This document shows, piece after piece, positions 54,010 through 63,675 of a stretch of 64,000 nt of DNA. A program made the position numbers and the translations under genes. Under the pieces are notes generated by a model. That model was given only the letters and a program-made list of their open reading frames with translations, made no database searches and was not told the origin of the DNA. This DNA comes from Halomonas sp. McH1-25. GTDB taxonomy: Bacteria > Pseudomonadota > Gammaproteobacteria > Pseudomonadales > Halomonadaceae. The DNA is taken from contig NZ_JAKRFI010000005.1 in the NCBI RefSeq assembly GCF_022348165.1, forward strand, positions 1-64,000. The letters run 5' to 3'. Position 1 is the stretch's first letter; every line of letters begins with the position of its first letter.

Positions 54010-54343
54010 GCTTTCTCGACCCCTTAGATTAGTTACAAGCTTAGTCCAGATATGAATAACTGAAAAACAATGAATTTGTTGACCACAACCTTCAAGTAAA
54101 TTTTTGCTAAGGGGCTGCCCTCCCTGCTTTCAGCACACTATTGAGATATCAGCCCGTCGGACCACAGGCTGGCGGACCGCCACTCCGGTACGTTTACGAA
54201 ATTGCTCCGCTGTTAGAAGCCTAATTCAGGAAGTCACGGAGAGGTGCAGTTGCACATTGTCCGCAATGGCATCAAACATAAGCTTGTCGATAGCAGTCTG
54301 GTCATTATCTGTGGTGGCTATACTATGAGGCAGCAATGCTGAG
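54010..54343. other. Intergenic region, no supported gene
   Basis: 334 bases between two minus-strand hydrolase genes, containing the promoter of the sulfur unit (A+T-rich part 54020-54115). A minus-strand frame from 54350 to 54130 is open except for one TGA, but has no start, ribosome site or recognisable motif. Confidence 0.4.
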
Positions 54344-55753
54344 TCATAACTCAATTCTATCGCCGTAAGCAGGTATCTCTGCCTGGATGCCATTTTCGGC
54401 CAGCGCGGCCTTGAGGGCTTGCTGAGCTCCCGGCTCGCTGTGCACGAGATAAAAGCGCGGACAATTGCGGAAGGCTCCAGCCCAGCCGATCAACTGACTC
54501 TGGCCGGCATGAGCTGAAAACCCACCAAGCGTATGTACCTTGGCTCTGATTGTTAGCTCATGACCAAGCACGCGAACTTTCGCAGCACCATCGACGAGCT
54601 GGCGCCCAAGGGTACCAGCGGCCTGAAACCCGACGATAATCAAGCGTGTGCTGGACTTCTCCAAGTTATAACGGAAGTGATGGAGAATGCGCCCACCGTT
54701 GCACATGCCTGCGCCAGCGATGATGATTGCCCCACCGTAGATACGGTTGATCGCCATTGATTCTTCCACCGTCCGAGTCATGCGAAGGATTGGTAGGTAA
54801 TGACTGGTATCGCCGCTAGCAGCGATATTGAGCACCTTAATATCTTCCGAGTCCAGCGCCTTGCGCGCCCGGTGGTAGAGCTCGGTGACTTTGATCGCCA
54901 TTGGGCTGTCGAGGAAGACCAGTTGCTGACGCAGCCGTCCTTCGTGGTAAAGCACGCTCAGATGGTAGAGGATCTCCTGAGTGCGCCCTACCGCAAATGC
55001 GGGAATGAGCACATTGCCACCATCGGCATGGGCATCCTCGAGAATCTGAGCAAACTCTTCAAGGGTTTCGCCCAGCAACCGATGATCACGATCGCCATAA
55101 GTGCTTTCCATTAGTACCAGGTCGGATTCGTGCAGCTTCACTGCATCTTTCATCAAGACCGAACTGGGGTTGCCCAGGTCGCCAGAGAAAACCAGTCGCT
55201 TCGTTTGTCCGCCCGAGGGGATGGTCAACTCTACGATGGCCGACCCCAGGATGTGCCCGGCTTCATGAAAAATCAACAAGCCCCCACCGGGCAAGTCGAT
55301 TGGCTGTCCATAGGGATGTGACTGGCAGAGTCCGAGAGTCTGATCGACATCATCCAGACCGTAGAGCGGCTCAATCACTGGCTTGCCCGCCTTGCGGCGC
55401 CACTTGTTCTCCCACTCGATGTCCTTGGCCATAACGAAGGCTGCATCGCGAAGCATGATGGCCAGCAGATCTCGCGTCCCGCGAGTACAGTGGATCGGTC
55501 CGCTGTAACCTTCTCCTACCAACTTGGGCAGTAGACCCGCATGATCGAGATGTCCGTGGGAGAGCACCACCGCTTTGAGCTCGTATGCCAGCTTCCCAAA
55601 TGGCGTCACATTGGCCTCATTGGCATCATTACCGCCTTGGTGGAGACCACACTCCAGCAGCAGTTTATGCGAGCTATCCACCTCAAGGAGATAGCGGGAG
55701 CCGGTGACTTCCTCCGCCGCTCCTAGGAACGTCAAAGTCGACATAAGGGACAT
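54344..55753 (-). CDS. MBL-fold beta-CASP exonuclease (RNA-processing type)
   Basis: 469 residues. Metallo-beta-lactamase motif VVLSHGHLDHAG (H66, H68, D70, H71), HEAGHILGSA, FSGDLG, then the beta-CASP cap (VLIPAFAVGRTQEILYHL) and the terminal RMM-like part with HTLGGFSAHAGQ and VHSEPGA. Related to CPSF73/Ysh1-type nucleases; in proteobacteria it is often in low-oxygen or stress clusters with Hsp20 and alcohol dehydrogenases. ATG 55753 (AAGGAG three bases upstream) or ATG 55744 (twelve bases) may be used. Confidence 0.87.
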   Translation of the reverse strand: MSLMSTLTFLGAAEEVTGSRYLLEVDSSHKLLLECGLHQGGNDANEANVTPFGKLAYELKAVVLSHGHLDHAGLLPKLVGEGYSGPIHCTRGTRDLLAIMLRDAAFVMAKDIEWENKWRRKAGKPVIEPLYGLDDVDQTLGLCQSHPYGQPIDLPGGGLLIFHEAGHILGSAIVELTIPSGGQTKRLVFSGDLGNPSSVLMKDAVKLHESDLVLMESTYGDRDHRLLGETLEEFAQILEDAHADGGNVLIPAFAVGRTQEILYHLSVLYHEGRLRQQLVFLDSPMAIKVTELYHRARKALDSEDIKVLNIAASGDTSHYLPILRMTRTVEESMAINRIYGGAIIIAGAGMCNGGRILHHFRYNLEKSSTRLIIVGFQAAGTLGRQLVDGAAKVRVLGHELTIRAKVHTLGGFSAHAGQSQLIGWAGAFRNCPRFYLVHSEPGAQQALKAALAENGIQAEIPAYGDRIEL

Positions 55754-55847
55754 ACACTCCTTGTCAGCGAAAGAGCCGCTAAGGTCAGCATAATGTATCG
55801 GTAATCATGGGGCTCACCCGACTTGCATCACCCCTGAGTGCCATTAT

Positions 55848-56594
55848 TCAGCCTAACGACCGCGCAGATTTATTTTTCCCTTTATGCTTTTTCGATAACC
55901 GGTATGTCTTCGCCGCGTTCGCCTTGCCTATGATAAGGGTAAGAATACTGGCCAAAAGCGCCCCCAAAAGCGCCAAAAACATATCTTTCTGCGCATCCCA
56001 AACGTCCCCCTGTGTACCTAAATATGTTTGACCTAACTCTCCCCCAAACACTTCTGCAGCAAACCATTCGATGAGTTCATAGAGCGCTGCGTGGGACATG
56101 ATCATCAACACCGGAATAAACCGACGCAGGAAGGAATCGAGGGGGAAAAGTCTTTCCATGAGCTCTGCCACGAGTGGCAACAGCAATAGCCCATACAAGA
56201 AATGAACCCAGCGATCATATTGGTTACGTTCGAAGCCGAGACTGCGATCCAGGGAGAATCCGAACAAGGCTTGCCACCATTGGTCATATGGCACATCAGA
56301 ATAAGTGTAGTGGGCACCAACTGCATGAAAGGCTAAGAAAAGAAAAGTACTACCCCATGCTAGACGCGACACACCCCCTCGATACCAAATCCAGCCCAGC
56401 ACCGGAATCGCTGCAAACACCAGCACATTCTCAAGCAGCCAATCTGACCGGTAGTGGGGCGCGATCGCTAGCCACACCCAGAAGGTCGCAAAGCCAGAAA
56501 ATAGCCAGAGAGGATAAGGGTCATGTTTCAGTAACCGATATTCTGTTTGCCTTTTCCTAGACACTACCCTCTCCCTGCTCAGTGTCTTAGCCAA
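55848..56594 (-). CDS. DUF2238 inner-membrane protein (YjdF-like)
   Basis: 248 residues with about six membrane helices and the family pattern HAVGAHYTYSDVP, NQYDRWVHFLYGLLLLPLVAELM, and EWFAAEVFGGELGQTYLGTQGDVWDAQKDM. Function unknown. The start overlaps the 3' end of the P-type ATPase gene by 16 bases, so the two are co-transcribed. The tail is highly basic (KKHKGKNKSAR). Confidence 0.85.
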   Translation of the reverse strand: MAKTLSRERVVSRKRQTEYRLLKHDPYPLWLFSGFATFWVWLAIAPHYRSDWLLENVLVFAAIPVLGWIWYRGGVSRLAWGSTFLFLAFHAVGAHYTYSDVPYDQWWQALFGFSLDRSLGFERNQYDRWVHFLYGLLLLPLVAELMERLFPLDSFLRRFIPVLMIMSHAALYELIEWFAAEVFGGELGQTYLGTQGDVWDAQKDMFLALLGALLASILTLIIGKANAAKTYRLSKKHKGKNKSARSLG

Positions 56595-59314
56595 CCCGCT
56601 CGCCGCCTCAGTACCTTTTCGAGCTCCAGCACAATCATAAGGGCGATGCCTGTAACGAGGATCAGTATCCCATCAGCAAGAGCAACCGGCCGGGTATCGA
56701 ACAACCCTTGCATGAGCGGCAGGTAGGTGAATGCACACTGAGCAATAACAACAACAGTGACCGCTGTCAGCACCGCGGGGGTACCCAGCACACCGCGCCA
56801 ATGGAACGAGGTCATGTGCAGGAAGCGTACGTTGAAGAGATAGAATATCTCCAGCACCACGATCGTGTTGACCACCAGGGTGCGGGCCATGGCCAGCTCG
56901 TCTCCCCGGCCAAGCGAGTAAAAGAAAACGCCCAGCGCCGCAGCCAGGAACAGGAACGACACGAGCACGACACGCCAGATAAGGAAGGGGGTGAGCAGTC
57001 CCTGATCGACCGGCCTGGGCCGGCGGCGCATGACATTGGGCTCTGCCGGCTCGAACGCCAGGGCCAGGCCGAGCGTGGCCGCCGTGACGAGGTTGATCCA
57101 TAGGATCTGAACGGCCGACATCGGCATTGCAAAGTTGAAGAGGATCGCGGCAATGACGGCCAGCACCTCGCCGCCATTGGTCGGCAGTGTCCATGCCGCC
57201 ACCTTGCGAATATTGTCATAGACTACGCGGCCTTCATTCACGGCGGACACGATGGACGCGAAGTTGTCGTCGAGCAGAACCATCTGCGATGCTTCCTTCG
57301 CCGCATCGGTTCCCTTGTGCCCCATGCCGATCCCGACATCCGCCTGCTTCAGCGATGGCGCATCATTGACCCCATCCCCTGTCATCGCCACGATGGCGCC
57401 ACTCGCTTGCAGTGCCCGGACGATGCGCAGCTTATGCTCGGGGTTGGTTCGGGCAAAGACACTGGTCTCGGCCACAAGGCCAGGCAGGTCGCCATCCGGA
57501 ATGGCGTCGAGCTCACGCCCGGTGAGCACGCGCGGATTCTCACCGAGCCCCAGTTGGCGAGCTATGGCCGCTGCCGTCGTAGCATGGTCGCCGGTGATCA
57601 TCTTCACCGCGATCCCGGCGGAATGACACTCCTCGATAGCGGCTATGGCCTCGTCACGTGGTGGATCGATGAACCCCACCAGGCCGATAAAGACTAGGCC
57701 CTCCTCGAGGTCGGCGAAGCCCACCTTGTCGACATCGGAGGATGCCGGCTTGACGGCAACACCGAGCACACGCTCGCCCTGGGCCGCCGCGTCCGCGATC
57801 CGTGCCGTCCATTCGTCCCGATCCAGCGGCACAGTCCCCTCGCCATTCGGCTGGGCGGAACATAGCTGCAGGAGTTCGTCCGGCGCGCCCTTGACGAAGA
57901 TATGACGCTCGCCCTTCGCACTACGGTTGAGCGTGGCCATGAAGCGATGCTTGGCATCGAATGGAATCTGATCGAGGCGTGTCCATTCATGCCGTGCGCG
58001 CTCTGGGTCCAGGCCTGCCTTGATAGCCAGTGCCACGAGCGCCCCCTCCATCGGGTCGCCAATGACATGCCATTCCCCGTCGGCCTGGCTCAGTTGGGCA
58101 TCGTTACAGAGCAACCCAGCCAGGATCAGCCGGTCACTGTCCTTCGACGTACTGGAAATACCCTTTGCCGGCTCGGCTTCCAACCGTCCTTCCGGCACAT
58201 AGCCCGACCCGCTCACGGTGACTCGGCCACTGGGCACGTCCAGCTGTCTTACAGTCATCTCGTTGCGGGTCAGGGTGCCGGTCTTGTCGGAGCAGATTAC
58301 CGAGGTCGCCCCGAGTGTTTCCACGGCGGGTAACTGCCGTATTGCGGCGTTGCGCCGCGCCATGCGCTGCACGCCAATCGCCAATGTAATGGTGATGACC
58401 GCCGGCAAGCCTTCGGGAATGGCCCCCACTGCCAACGCCACCACGGCAATCAAGGCTTCCGGCCAGGCATAACCGCGCACCAGCACCGCAAAGGCGAACA
58501 ATGCCGCGGCTACACCCAACGTGATCCAGGTAAACTGCGTCCCAAAACGATTGATCTGACGCAGCAAGGGCGTTGTCAGTGGCTGAACTTCACGCAGCAG
58601 CGTGCTGATACGCCCGATCTCGGTCTCGCTGCCCGTGGCCACTACCACCCCGGTTGCCTGTCCGGTGGCCACCAGCGTGCCCGAGTACGCCATGGAGTGA
58701 CGATCACCGAGTGCCGTCTCCTTCGGCGCAGGCGTTTCCCGCTTTTCTGCCGCAATAGACTCGCCCGTCAGGATGGCTTCCTCAATGCGCAGCGAACTGG
58801 CCTGCATGAGCCGCAGGTCAGCAGGCACACGATCTCCTGCTTCCAGCGTTACTATATCGCCGGGAACGATCTCATCGACCGGTACATTGACCCGCCGGCC
58901 TTCGCGGACCAGGTGAGCGTGCGGTGCAATCAGGTTGCGGATCGCATTCAGCGCCTTTTCCGCCTTGCCTTCCTGAACGAAGCCGACCACAGCGTTAATG
59001 ACCACAACGGCAACGATGACTGCTGCATCGATGATGTGCCCCAGCAGCAACGCCGCTATAGCCGCTGCAATAAGAAAGTAGATCAGCGCATTATGAAAAT
59101 GTCTGAGAAAGCGAAACAGCGGATGACGGCCGGCCACCGCCGGCAGCTGGTTGCGCCCGTATGAGGCCAGGCGTCTGGTCGCCTCGTCTTCCGTCAGTCC
59201 GGAAGGTGACGACTTCAGGACCTTGATGACCTCATCGACGGGCTGGGCATGAACGTCCCCGGGCTGGCTATCTAGCGAAGACTCGGTATCTCGAGTGGCA
59301 GTGGGTGTCTCCAT
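56579..59314 (-). CDS. Cation-transporting P-type ATPase (P2, Ca2+/Mg2+-type)
   Basis: 911 residues: N-terminal cation-ATPase domain, actuator domain with LTGES (183-187), PEGLP in helix M4 (300-304, E301 as cation ligand), phosphorylation site D343 in CSDKTGTLT, nucleotide-binding domain, hinge TGDGVNDAPSLKQADVGIGMG and C-terminal helices. This is a PMR1/SERCA-like bacterial pump, likely for Ca2+ export; other P2 substrates are possible. GGGAGG lies a few bases before ATG. Head of a unit with DUF2238. Confidence 0.9.
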   Translation of the reverse strand: METPTATRDTESSLDSQPGDVHAQPVDEVIKVLKSSPSGLTEDEATRRLASYGRNQLPAVAGRHPLFRFLRHFHNALIYFLIAAAIAALLLGHIIDAAVIVAVVVINAVVGFVQEGKAEKALNAIRNLIAPHAHLVREGRRVNVPVDEIVPGDIVTLEAGDRVPADLRLMQASSLRIEEAILTGESIAAEKRETPAPKETALGDRHSMAYSGTLVATGQATGVVVATGSETEIGRISTLLREVQPLTTPLLRQINRFGTQFTWITLGVAAALFAFAVLVRGYAWPEALIAVVALAVGAIPEGLPAVITITLAIGVQRMARRNAAIRQLPAVETLGATSVICSDKTGTLTRNEMTVRQLDVPSGRVTVSGSGYVPEGRLEAEPAKGISSTSKDSDRLILAGLLCNDAQLSQADGEWHVIGDPMEGALVALAIKAGLDPERARHEWTRLDQIPFDAKHRFMATLNRSAKGERHIFVKGAPDELLQLCSAQPNGEGTVPLDRDEWTARIADAAAQGERVLGVAVKPASSDVDKVGFADLEEGLVFIGLVGFIDPPRDEAIAAIEECHSAGIAVKMITGDHATTAAAIARQLGLGENPRVLTGRELDAIPDGDLPGLVAETSVFARTNPEHKLRIVRALQASGAIVAMTGDGVNDAPSLKQADVGIGMGHKGTDAAKEASQMVLLDDNFASIVSAVNEGRVVYDNIRKVAAWTLPTNGGEVLAVIAAILFNFAMPMSAVQILWINLVTAATLGLALAFEPAEPNVMRRRPRPVDQGLLTPFLIWRVVLVSFLFLAAALGVFFYSLGRGDELAMARTLVVNTIVVLEIFYLFNVRFLHMTSFHWRGVLGTPAVLTAVTVVVIAQCAFTYLPLMQGLFDTRPVALADGILILVTGIALMIVLELEKVLRRRAGWLRH

Positions 59315-59924
59315 GCCGCCTCCCTGGTATCGGAATGAGAGAGTAATGAGGCATTGCCGTTACACGTTGAGCGACTTGCCATCCATACGCCCCCCCCTAG
59401 CCGAAGCCTGCCGTGATCACTAAGCTCCTTAATCAACCTCGGGGCAGTGTCGGGAGGAGTCGCGATAATCGCCATATCCGGTGCCAGCGGCAACTCACTG
59501 ATGAGTAGTAGTTCAGATCGAGCGAATGGCTCCGTTCCCTCGGGCTCACGGTCAGGATAGACCCAGCGAAGCCGGTATCGGCTAGCACAGCCCCTGAGCG
59601 GTAGATGCCAAGAGCCAAGTCATTGTATGGTAGTTTGATGCTTGTGGCGGCATTAACATGCGTTATGCAGGTTGATCTAAAACAATATTTGTGCAAATCG
59701 AAGAACAAGGCTCGGTTATAAAACCAGAATTTATCCTGATGCTGCGAGCGGTAAGCGGGAGTGAAGAGAAAACAATTAGTTTTTACGGCTTAGAAGGTCT
59801 TTTGCGGGGACAATGGCTGACCTGAGTCGAGCATGCCTTTGCGCTAAAAACAGCATGACAGTATTATCGAGCACATCGTGTCTAGTCTTGAATTCACCAG
59901 CGCTTAGCTAAGTGATGTAATTAA
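59315..59924. other. Gene-poor region containing a remnant
   Basis: 610 bases. 59405-59640 holds remains of an acyl-CoA synthetase-like gene, listed separately. The part 59640-59924 shows only short frames, rather high in A and T, and no RNA gene I can recognise. Confidence 0.45.
59405..59640 (-). pseudogene. Remnant of an NDP-forming acyl-CoA synthetase / Pat-type acetyltransferase gene
   Basis: Two minus-strand frames carry successive pieces of a CoA-binding (Rossmann) domain: AVLADTGFAGSILTVSP in one, then SELPLAPDMAIIATPPDTAPRLIKELSDHG in another, with a frameshift between. The order and spacing match the start of PatZ/acetate-CoA ligase proteins (xxLPExPDLAVIATPPxTVPxLIxELG). The sequence then dissolves before the P-type ATPase start. 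Such genes are common in this kind of stress cluster, so this is probably a decayed member of it. Confidence 0.55.
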
Positions 59925-60929
59925 TTAGTCTTGACTGTTCACTTCAGCCATTACCAACACAGCGGCACCGGTCAGCTTGCCCTCTCTTAGATTTGTAAGT
60001 GCCTCATTAGCAGCATGAAGCGGATAACACTCTACCTGAGTATGGATTGTCGTATTGGAGGCCAACTCAAGGAATTTCTCACCGTCTTTGCGGGTCAGGT
60101 TGGCAACCGAGCGCAACTGGCGTTCGCCCCAGAGCAACGCATAGGGGAAAGAAGGTATGTCACTCATATGAATGCCGCCGCAAACAACCGAACCGCCTTT
60201 ACGCACTGCACGTAGTGCAGCGGGTACAAGATCACCGACAGGTGCAAAGATGATGGCTGCATCCAGTGGCACATCGGGAAGTTGATTGGAGCTACCTACC
60301 CAAGTTGCACCTAGATGATGCGCAAACAGTTGGGCACGTTCGTCTCCTGGACGAGTAAACGCGTACAGTGCGATGCCCTGCCATAAGGCTACTTGGGCTA
60401 CGATATGGGCCGCAGCGCCAAAGCCATAAATACCTAAGCGTTGCAGGTCGTTGCCACACATGCTTAACGAGCGGTAACCAATCAGGCCAGCGCACATTAA
60501 TGGCGCTGCTTCTGCAGCACTATAGTCGGAACTAATAGGAAAGCAGAAGCGATGATCCGCCAAAGTATATTCGGCAAATCCACCATCGATCTGGTAGCCA
60601 GTAAAGCGCGCCCGGTCACAAAGGTTTTCCTGTTCATGTAAGCAATACCAGCACTCGCCACAACTATATCCCAACCACGGAACGCCCAGGCGCATTCCAT
60701 TCTCTAGCATAACCCCGGGCCCACAACTAGCAACATGGCCAATGATTTCGTGTCCGGGAACGATTGGGTAGTGGATTTCGGGTAGCTCTCCATCCAACAG
60801 ATGGAGGTCAGTGCGGCATACCGCACAGGCTTCTACCTTGAGCAGCACCTGCCCCGGGCCAGGTACAGGAATAGGCCTTTCCCGCGCCTGAAGCGGGCCG
60901 CCTCGTTTTTCAAGCACCATAACTTTCAT
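59925..60929 (-). CDS. Zinc-dependent alcohol dehydrogenase (AdhA-like)
   Basis: 334 residues, medium-chain dehydrogenase. Catalytic zinc ligands in CAVCRTDLHLLDG and PGHEIIGHV, structural-zinc cysteines in CGECWYCLHEQENLC, and a Rossmann fold (LGIYGFGAAAHIVAQVAL). The nucleotide-binding loop GFGAAAH differs from the usual GxGxxG, as in the zinc-binding alcohol dehydrogenase family TIGR02822. It starts 57 bases after the Hsp20 gene on the same strand. Acts on primary alcohols or aldehydes; substrate not proven. Confidence 0.88.
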   Translation of the reverse strand: MKVMVLEKRGGPLQARERPIPVPGPGQVLLKVEACAVCRTDLHLLDGELPEIHYPIVPGHEIIGHVASCGPGVMLENGMRLGVPWLGYSCGECWYCLHEQENLCDRARFTGYQIDGGFAEYTLADHRFCFPISSDYSAAEAAPLMCAGLIGYRSLSMCGNDLQRLGIYGFGAAAHIVAQVALWQGIALYAFTRPGDERAQLFAHHLGATWVGSSNQLPDVPLDAAIIFAPVGDLVPAALRAVRKGGSVVCGGIHMSDIPSFPYALLWGERQLRSVANLTRKDGEKFLELASNTTIHTQVECYPLHAANEALTNLREGKLTGAAVLVMAEVNSQD

Positions 60930-60986
60930 GCGATTGTGCCTGTACTCAAGTTAGCGTCGGTGAGGAATCTCACCGACGCCATCAGC

Positions 60987-61490
60987 TTATTTGACTTCTA
61001 GCTTGCGCCGCGCATCATGTTTTGTCTTGGGCAACGTGATCGTAAGTATGCCGTCCTTGAAAGTGGCTTCAGCATGGTGAGAGTCCACATCAACAGGTAG
61101 AGCGACAGTCCGGGCGAACGAGCCCTGCCACATTTCAGAATGGTAGTACTTTTCCTTTTCTTCTTTGGCTTCTCCCGCACGGTGTCCCTTGATCGTCAAG
61201 GAATGGTCGGTTATCTCGACATCTATTTCCTTGCGGTCTACGCCAGGCATTTCTGCGCGAACGATGATTTCCTTGTCGCGGTCAACAATATCTATCTTGG
61301 GGTTATGTTGCCCAAAAAAGCCCAAGCGTTCCTTCATAAGGTCATCCCTGAAGAAAGGCTTCATCCAACTACGCTCGAAGAACCCTTCTATCATACGATC
61401 GAACTCTTCCAGAGGACTTAACGAATGATGGGCCGGCGCCGGGTCGGGTTCTTGGCCGGCTTTCACAGGCTGGACAGCGGTCTTATCCAT
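60987..61490 (-). CDS. Hsp20/alpha-crystallin family small heat-shock protein
   Basis: 167 residues. N-terminal variable arm (to about 60), alpha-crystallin domain (PKIDIVDRDKEIIVRAEMPGVDRKEIDVEI; SEMWQGSFARTVALPVDVD; AEATFKDGILTITLPK) and a short tail. ATP-independent holdase that binds unfolding proteins. AGGAG precedes ATG 61490. First gene of a two-gene unit with the alcohol dehydrogenase. The usual I-x-I tail motif is not evident; the protein ends soon after ITLPK with a basic stretch. Confidence 0.9.
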   Translation of the reverse strand: MDKTAVQPVKAGQEPDPAPAHHSLSPLEEFDRMIEGFFERSWMKPFFRDDLMKERLGFFGQHNPKIDIVDRDKEIIVRAEMPGVDRKEIDVEITDHSLTIKGHRAGEAKEEKEKYYHSEMWQGSFARTVALPVDVDSHHAEATFKDGILTITLPKTKHDARRKLEVK

Positions 61491-62037
61491 GGTGACGCTC
61501 CTGTATCATGCATTCCCAGAGGCTACAACAGAGGTTGGGGTCGTTATGCCGTATTAACCCGCCTTTTTCGCAGTACAGCTTCACGACATGAATAGTTATA
61601 GCCGGAAGATCTGTCTTGAAAAGCTGCGTCAGGGACCAAAGAAGCCGAATTGATGGGTATTTTGATCTGCAACAAAAATTCATAGATTCTAAATAAGCTT
61701 TCATTAATAAAGAATTAAATCTATACTATCACTTGCGAGTGGTAGATTTAAGCATCACTCAGTCACTTGGCTTGTGCGCCATGCTGCGCGGCGGTGCCCA
61801 CCGAGGTTTTACCCCCATAGGCCTTTACTAAGCAAAGCCTGAGAACGAGCAATCTGATTAATTATAATGAAGCCATACTGTACGATAAACGCTGACAAAA
61901 AAACGACCTTCCCTTCCATAGTTACAACAAAATATTTTCCTGCACCACCTTTGATGCCGGTCAAACTATTTTATCGTCTCACGTCCATGGAATGGTCAAT
62001 AATCAACCAAACAGCAACCACAGGTGGGAGCAAGATA
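61491..62037. promoter_or_regulatory. Divergent promoter region between hsp20 and the second alcohol dehydrogenase
   Basis: 547 bases, A+T-rich, no supported gene. The open frame from 61867 is only an upstream extension of the dehydrogenase frame without start support. I looked for sigma-32 (CTTGAAA...CCCCAT) and ANR/FNR (TTGAT-N4-ATCAA) sites and found no convincing match. Confidence 0.5.
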
Positions 62038-63066
62038 ATGAAAGCGCTTGTCTACGAGGGGGTGGGTCAACGTAACTGGAAAGACAAATCCCATCCTGGC
62101 ATCGAGAAGCCCACAGATGCCATCGTTCGAATCACCCACACCACTATCTGTGGTACTGACCTACACATTCTCAAAGGCGACGTTCCTGCGGTCGAACCCG
62201 GTCGGACGCTGGGCCACGAAGGCATTGGCATCGTCGAAGAAATAGGCGATAGTGTAAGCAGCCTCAAGCCTGGCGATCAGGTGCTTATCTCCTGCATCAC
62301 GTCCTGCGGCCATTGCGACTACTGCAAGCAGGGTATGTACGCGCATTGCCGCGATGGTGGCTGGATACTGGGCCACAAGATCGACGGTACCCAGGCCGAA
62401 TTCGTGCGGATACCGCATGCCGACAACAGTCTCTACCGCTTACCGGCGGGACTCGACCCTGCCGCTGCCCTGATGCTGAGCGATATTCTACCGACTGGCC
62501 ATGAGATCGGCGCGCTCAATGGAGAGGTCAGGCTCGGTGATACCGTGGCCATCGTCGGGGCCGGCCCGATCGGTCTGGCGGCTCTACTCACTTCCCGCTT
62601 TTACTCGCCAGCCCGCATCATCATGGTCGACCCCGACGAGAATCGGCTGTCTGTGGCCCGCCAGTTGGGCGCAACCGACACCGTCAGTGCCGACCCGGTC
62701 GAAGCGATCATGGAACTCACCGATGGCGAAGGCGTCGACGTGGCCATGGAGGCAGTAGGTATTCCCGAGTCATTCGATACCTGCCAACGTATCCTGCGTC
62801 CCGGCGGTCGGCTCGCCAACATCGGGGTGCATGGCCGTAGCGTCGAATTCCGGATCGAGGAACTGTGGATCAAGAATGTCACGGTCCGCACGGGGCTGGT
62901 TAACACCAACACTATTCCAGTGTTGATGCGTTTCCTCGAGGCCGGGGGCATCGAGGCAGAGAGCCTGATCACGCACCGGTTCGCCCTGAGCGAGATAGAC
63001 CAGGCCTATGATGTGTTCGCACGCGCCGCCTCGGAAAAAGCGATCAAGATGTTACTGACAGCTTGA
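62038..63066 (+). CDS. Zinc-dependent alcohol dehydrogenase
   Basis: 342 residues. Catalytic zinc ligands in TTICGTDLHILKGDVP and LGHEGIGIVEEIG, structural-zinc cysteines in CGHCDYCKQGMYAHC, NAD loop VAIVGAGPIGLAALL with D in MVDPDEN (NAD preference). Similar to the isopropanol/Adh group of medium-chain enzymes (GHKIDGTQAEFVRIPHAD). ATG 62038 has GGGAG eight bases upstream; 57 earlier codons are unsupported. Not closely alike to the other dehydrogenase at 59.9-60.9 kb. Confidence 0.92.
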   Translation: MKALVYEGVGQRNWKDKSHPGIEKPTDAIVRITHTTICGTDLHILKGDVPAVEPGRTLGHEGIGIVEEIGDSVSSLKPGDQVLISCITSCGHCDYCKQGMYAHCRDGGWILGHKIDGTQAEFVRIPHADNSLYRLPAGLDPAAALMLSDILPTGHEIGALNGEVRLGDTVAIVGAGPIGLAALLTSRFYSPARIIMVDPDENRLSVARQLGATDTVSADPVEAIMELTDGEGVDVAMEAVGIPESFDTCQRILRPGGRLANIGVHGRSVEFRIEELWIKNVTVRTGLVNTNTIPVLMRFLEAGGIEAESLITHRFALSEIDQAYDVFARAASEKAIKMLLTA

Positions 63067-63073
63067 TCATTGA

Positions 63074-63112
63074 ACCGGCCCAAACTCAGCCATGGGTTTA
63101 GGCCGGTCTTTC
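63074..63112 (+). terminator. Intrinsic terminator after the second alcohol dehydrogenase
   Basis: Stem ACCGGCC/GGCCGGT (63074-63080 and 63101-63107) extended by CAAAC/GTTTA with one mismatch, followed by CTTTC. Begins eight bases after the stop. Confidence 0.65.
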
Positions 63113-63263
63113 ACTTGCCTCTTTTGCCAATTAACCAGCTAACAACCTTAATTAAAATTACTTCACTAAATTAAAAATGACGCCCGTCAATTATCTGACC
63201 GGTAAATGATACAGGAAAACTGAAGGCTTCTATACTTCTTTCCTTCACTGGGGAGATGAGACA

Positions 63264-63623
63264 ATGACAACGTTAGAATTACCCAAGGCATCCTTTAACA
63301 CGTTCAATAACGATAACCTGTTCACATGGTGGTATCAGCCTTGGATGGAAACCACCGATTCGGCGGCTAAATTACAGCGTATCTGGCTGGAGACGTTCAA
63401 TGACGCCATGCGTCATGAATTCGAGTTCTTTTCGACCATGGCAACCTCCTATAGCAAGCTCACCCACTGTATGCTGGGTCTTGGCGGACCGCAGACTCCG
63501 GCGTCAATGGCGTCTTGCTATCATGAGGTCGCCAGCGACATGACCGAGGCCACATTGAAACGTATGCGCAAGGTCTCGGAACTTAGCGATGATTTGAGAG
63601 AGCGCATTTGGTGCGAGATCTGA
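63264..63623 (+). CDS. Small helical protein, possibly phasin-like
   Basis: 119 residues, no signal peptide, predicted helical throughout (AAKLQRIWLETFNDAMRHEFEFFSTMATSYSKL). The W-rich start (LFTWWYQPWMETTD) and amphipathic helices recall phasin-like proteins that coat polyhydroxyalkanoate granules, but no diagnostic motif is visible. GGGGAGATGAG precedes ATG. Followed after 52 bases by another helical gene on the same strand, so they probably form an operon. Confidence 0.5.
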   Translation: MTTLELPKASFNTFNNDNLFTWWYQPWMETTDSAAKLQRIWLETFNDAMRHEFEFFSTMATSYSKLTHCMLGLGGPQTPASMASCYHEVASDMTEATLKRMRKVSELSDDLRERIWCEI

Positions 63624-63675
63624 AAAGACTCGATCCATTTAACTCAGCCTCGCCAACCAGGGGATGGAACGGGCC

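Noticed and set aside
54130-54350. Minus-strand frame open except for one TGA (contains IDKLMFDAIADNVQL and TAEQFRKRTGV)
   Set aside because: Looks slightly coding-like and might be a decayed gene, but no start, ribosome site or recognisable family; length is not beyond chance.
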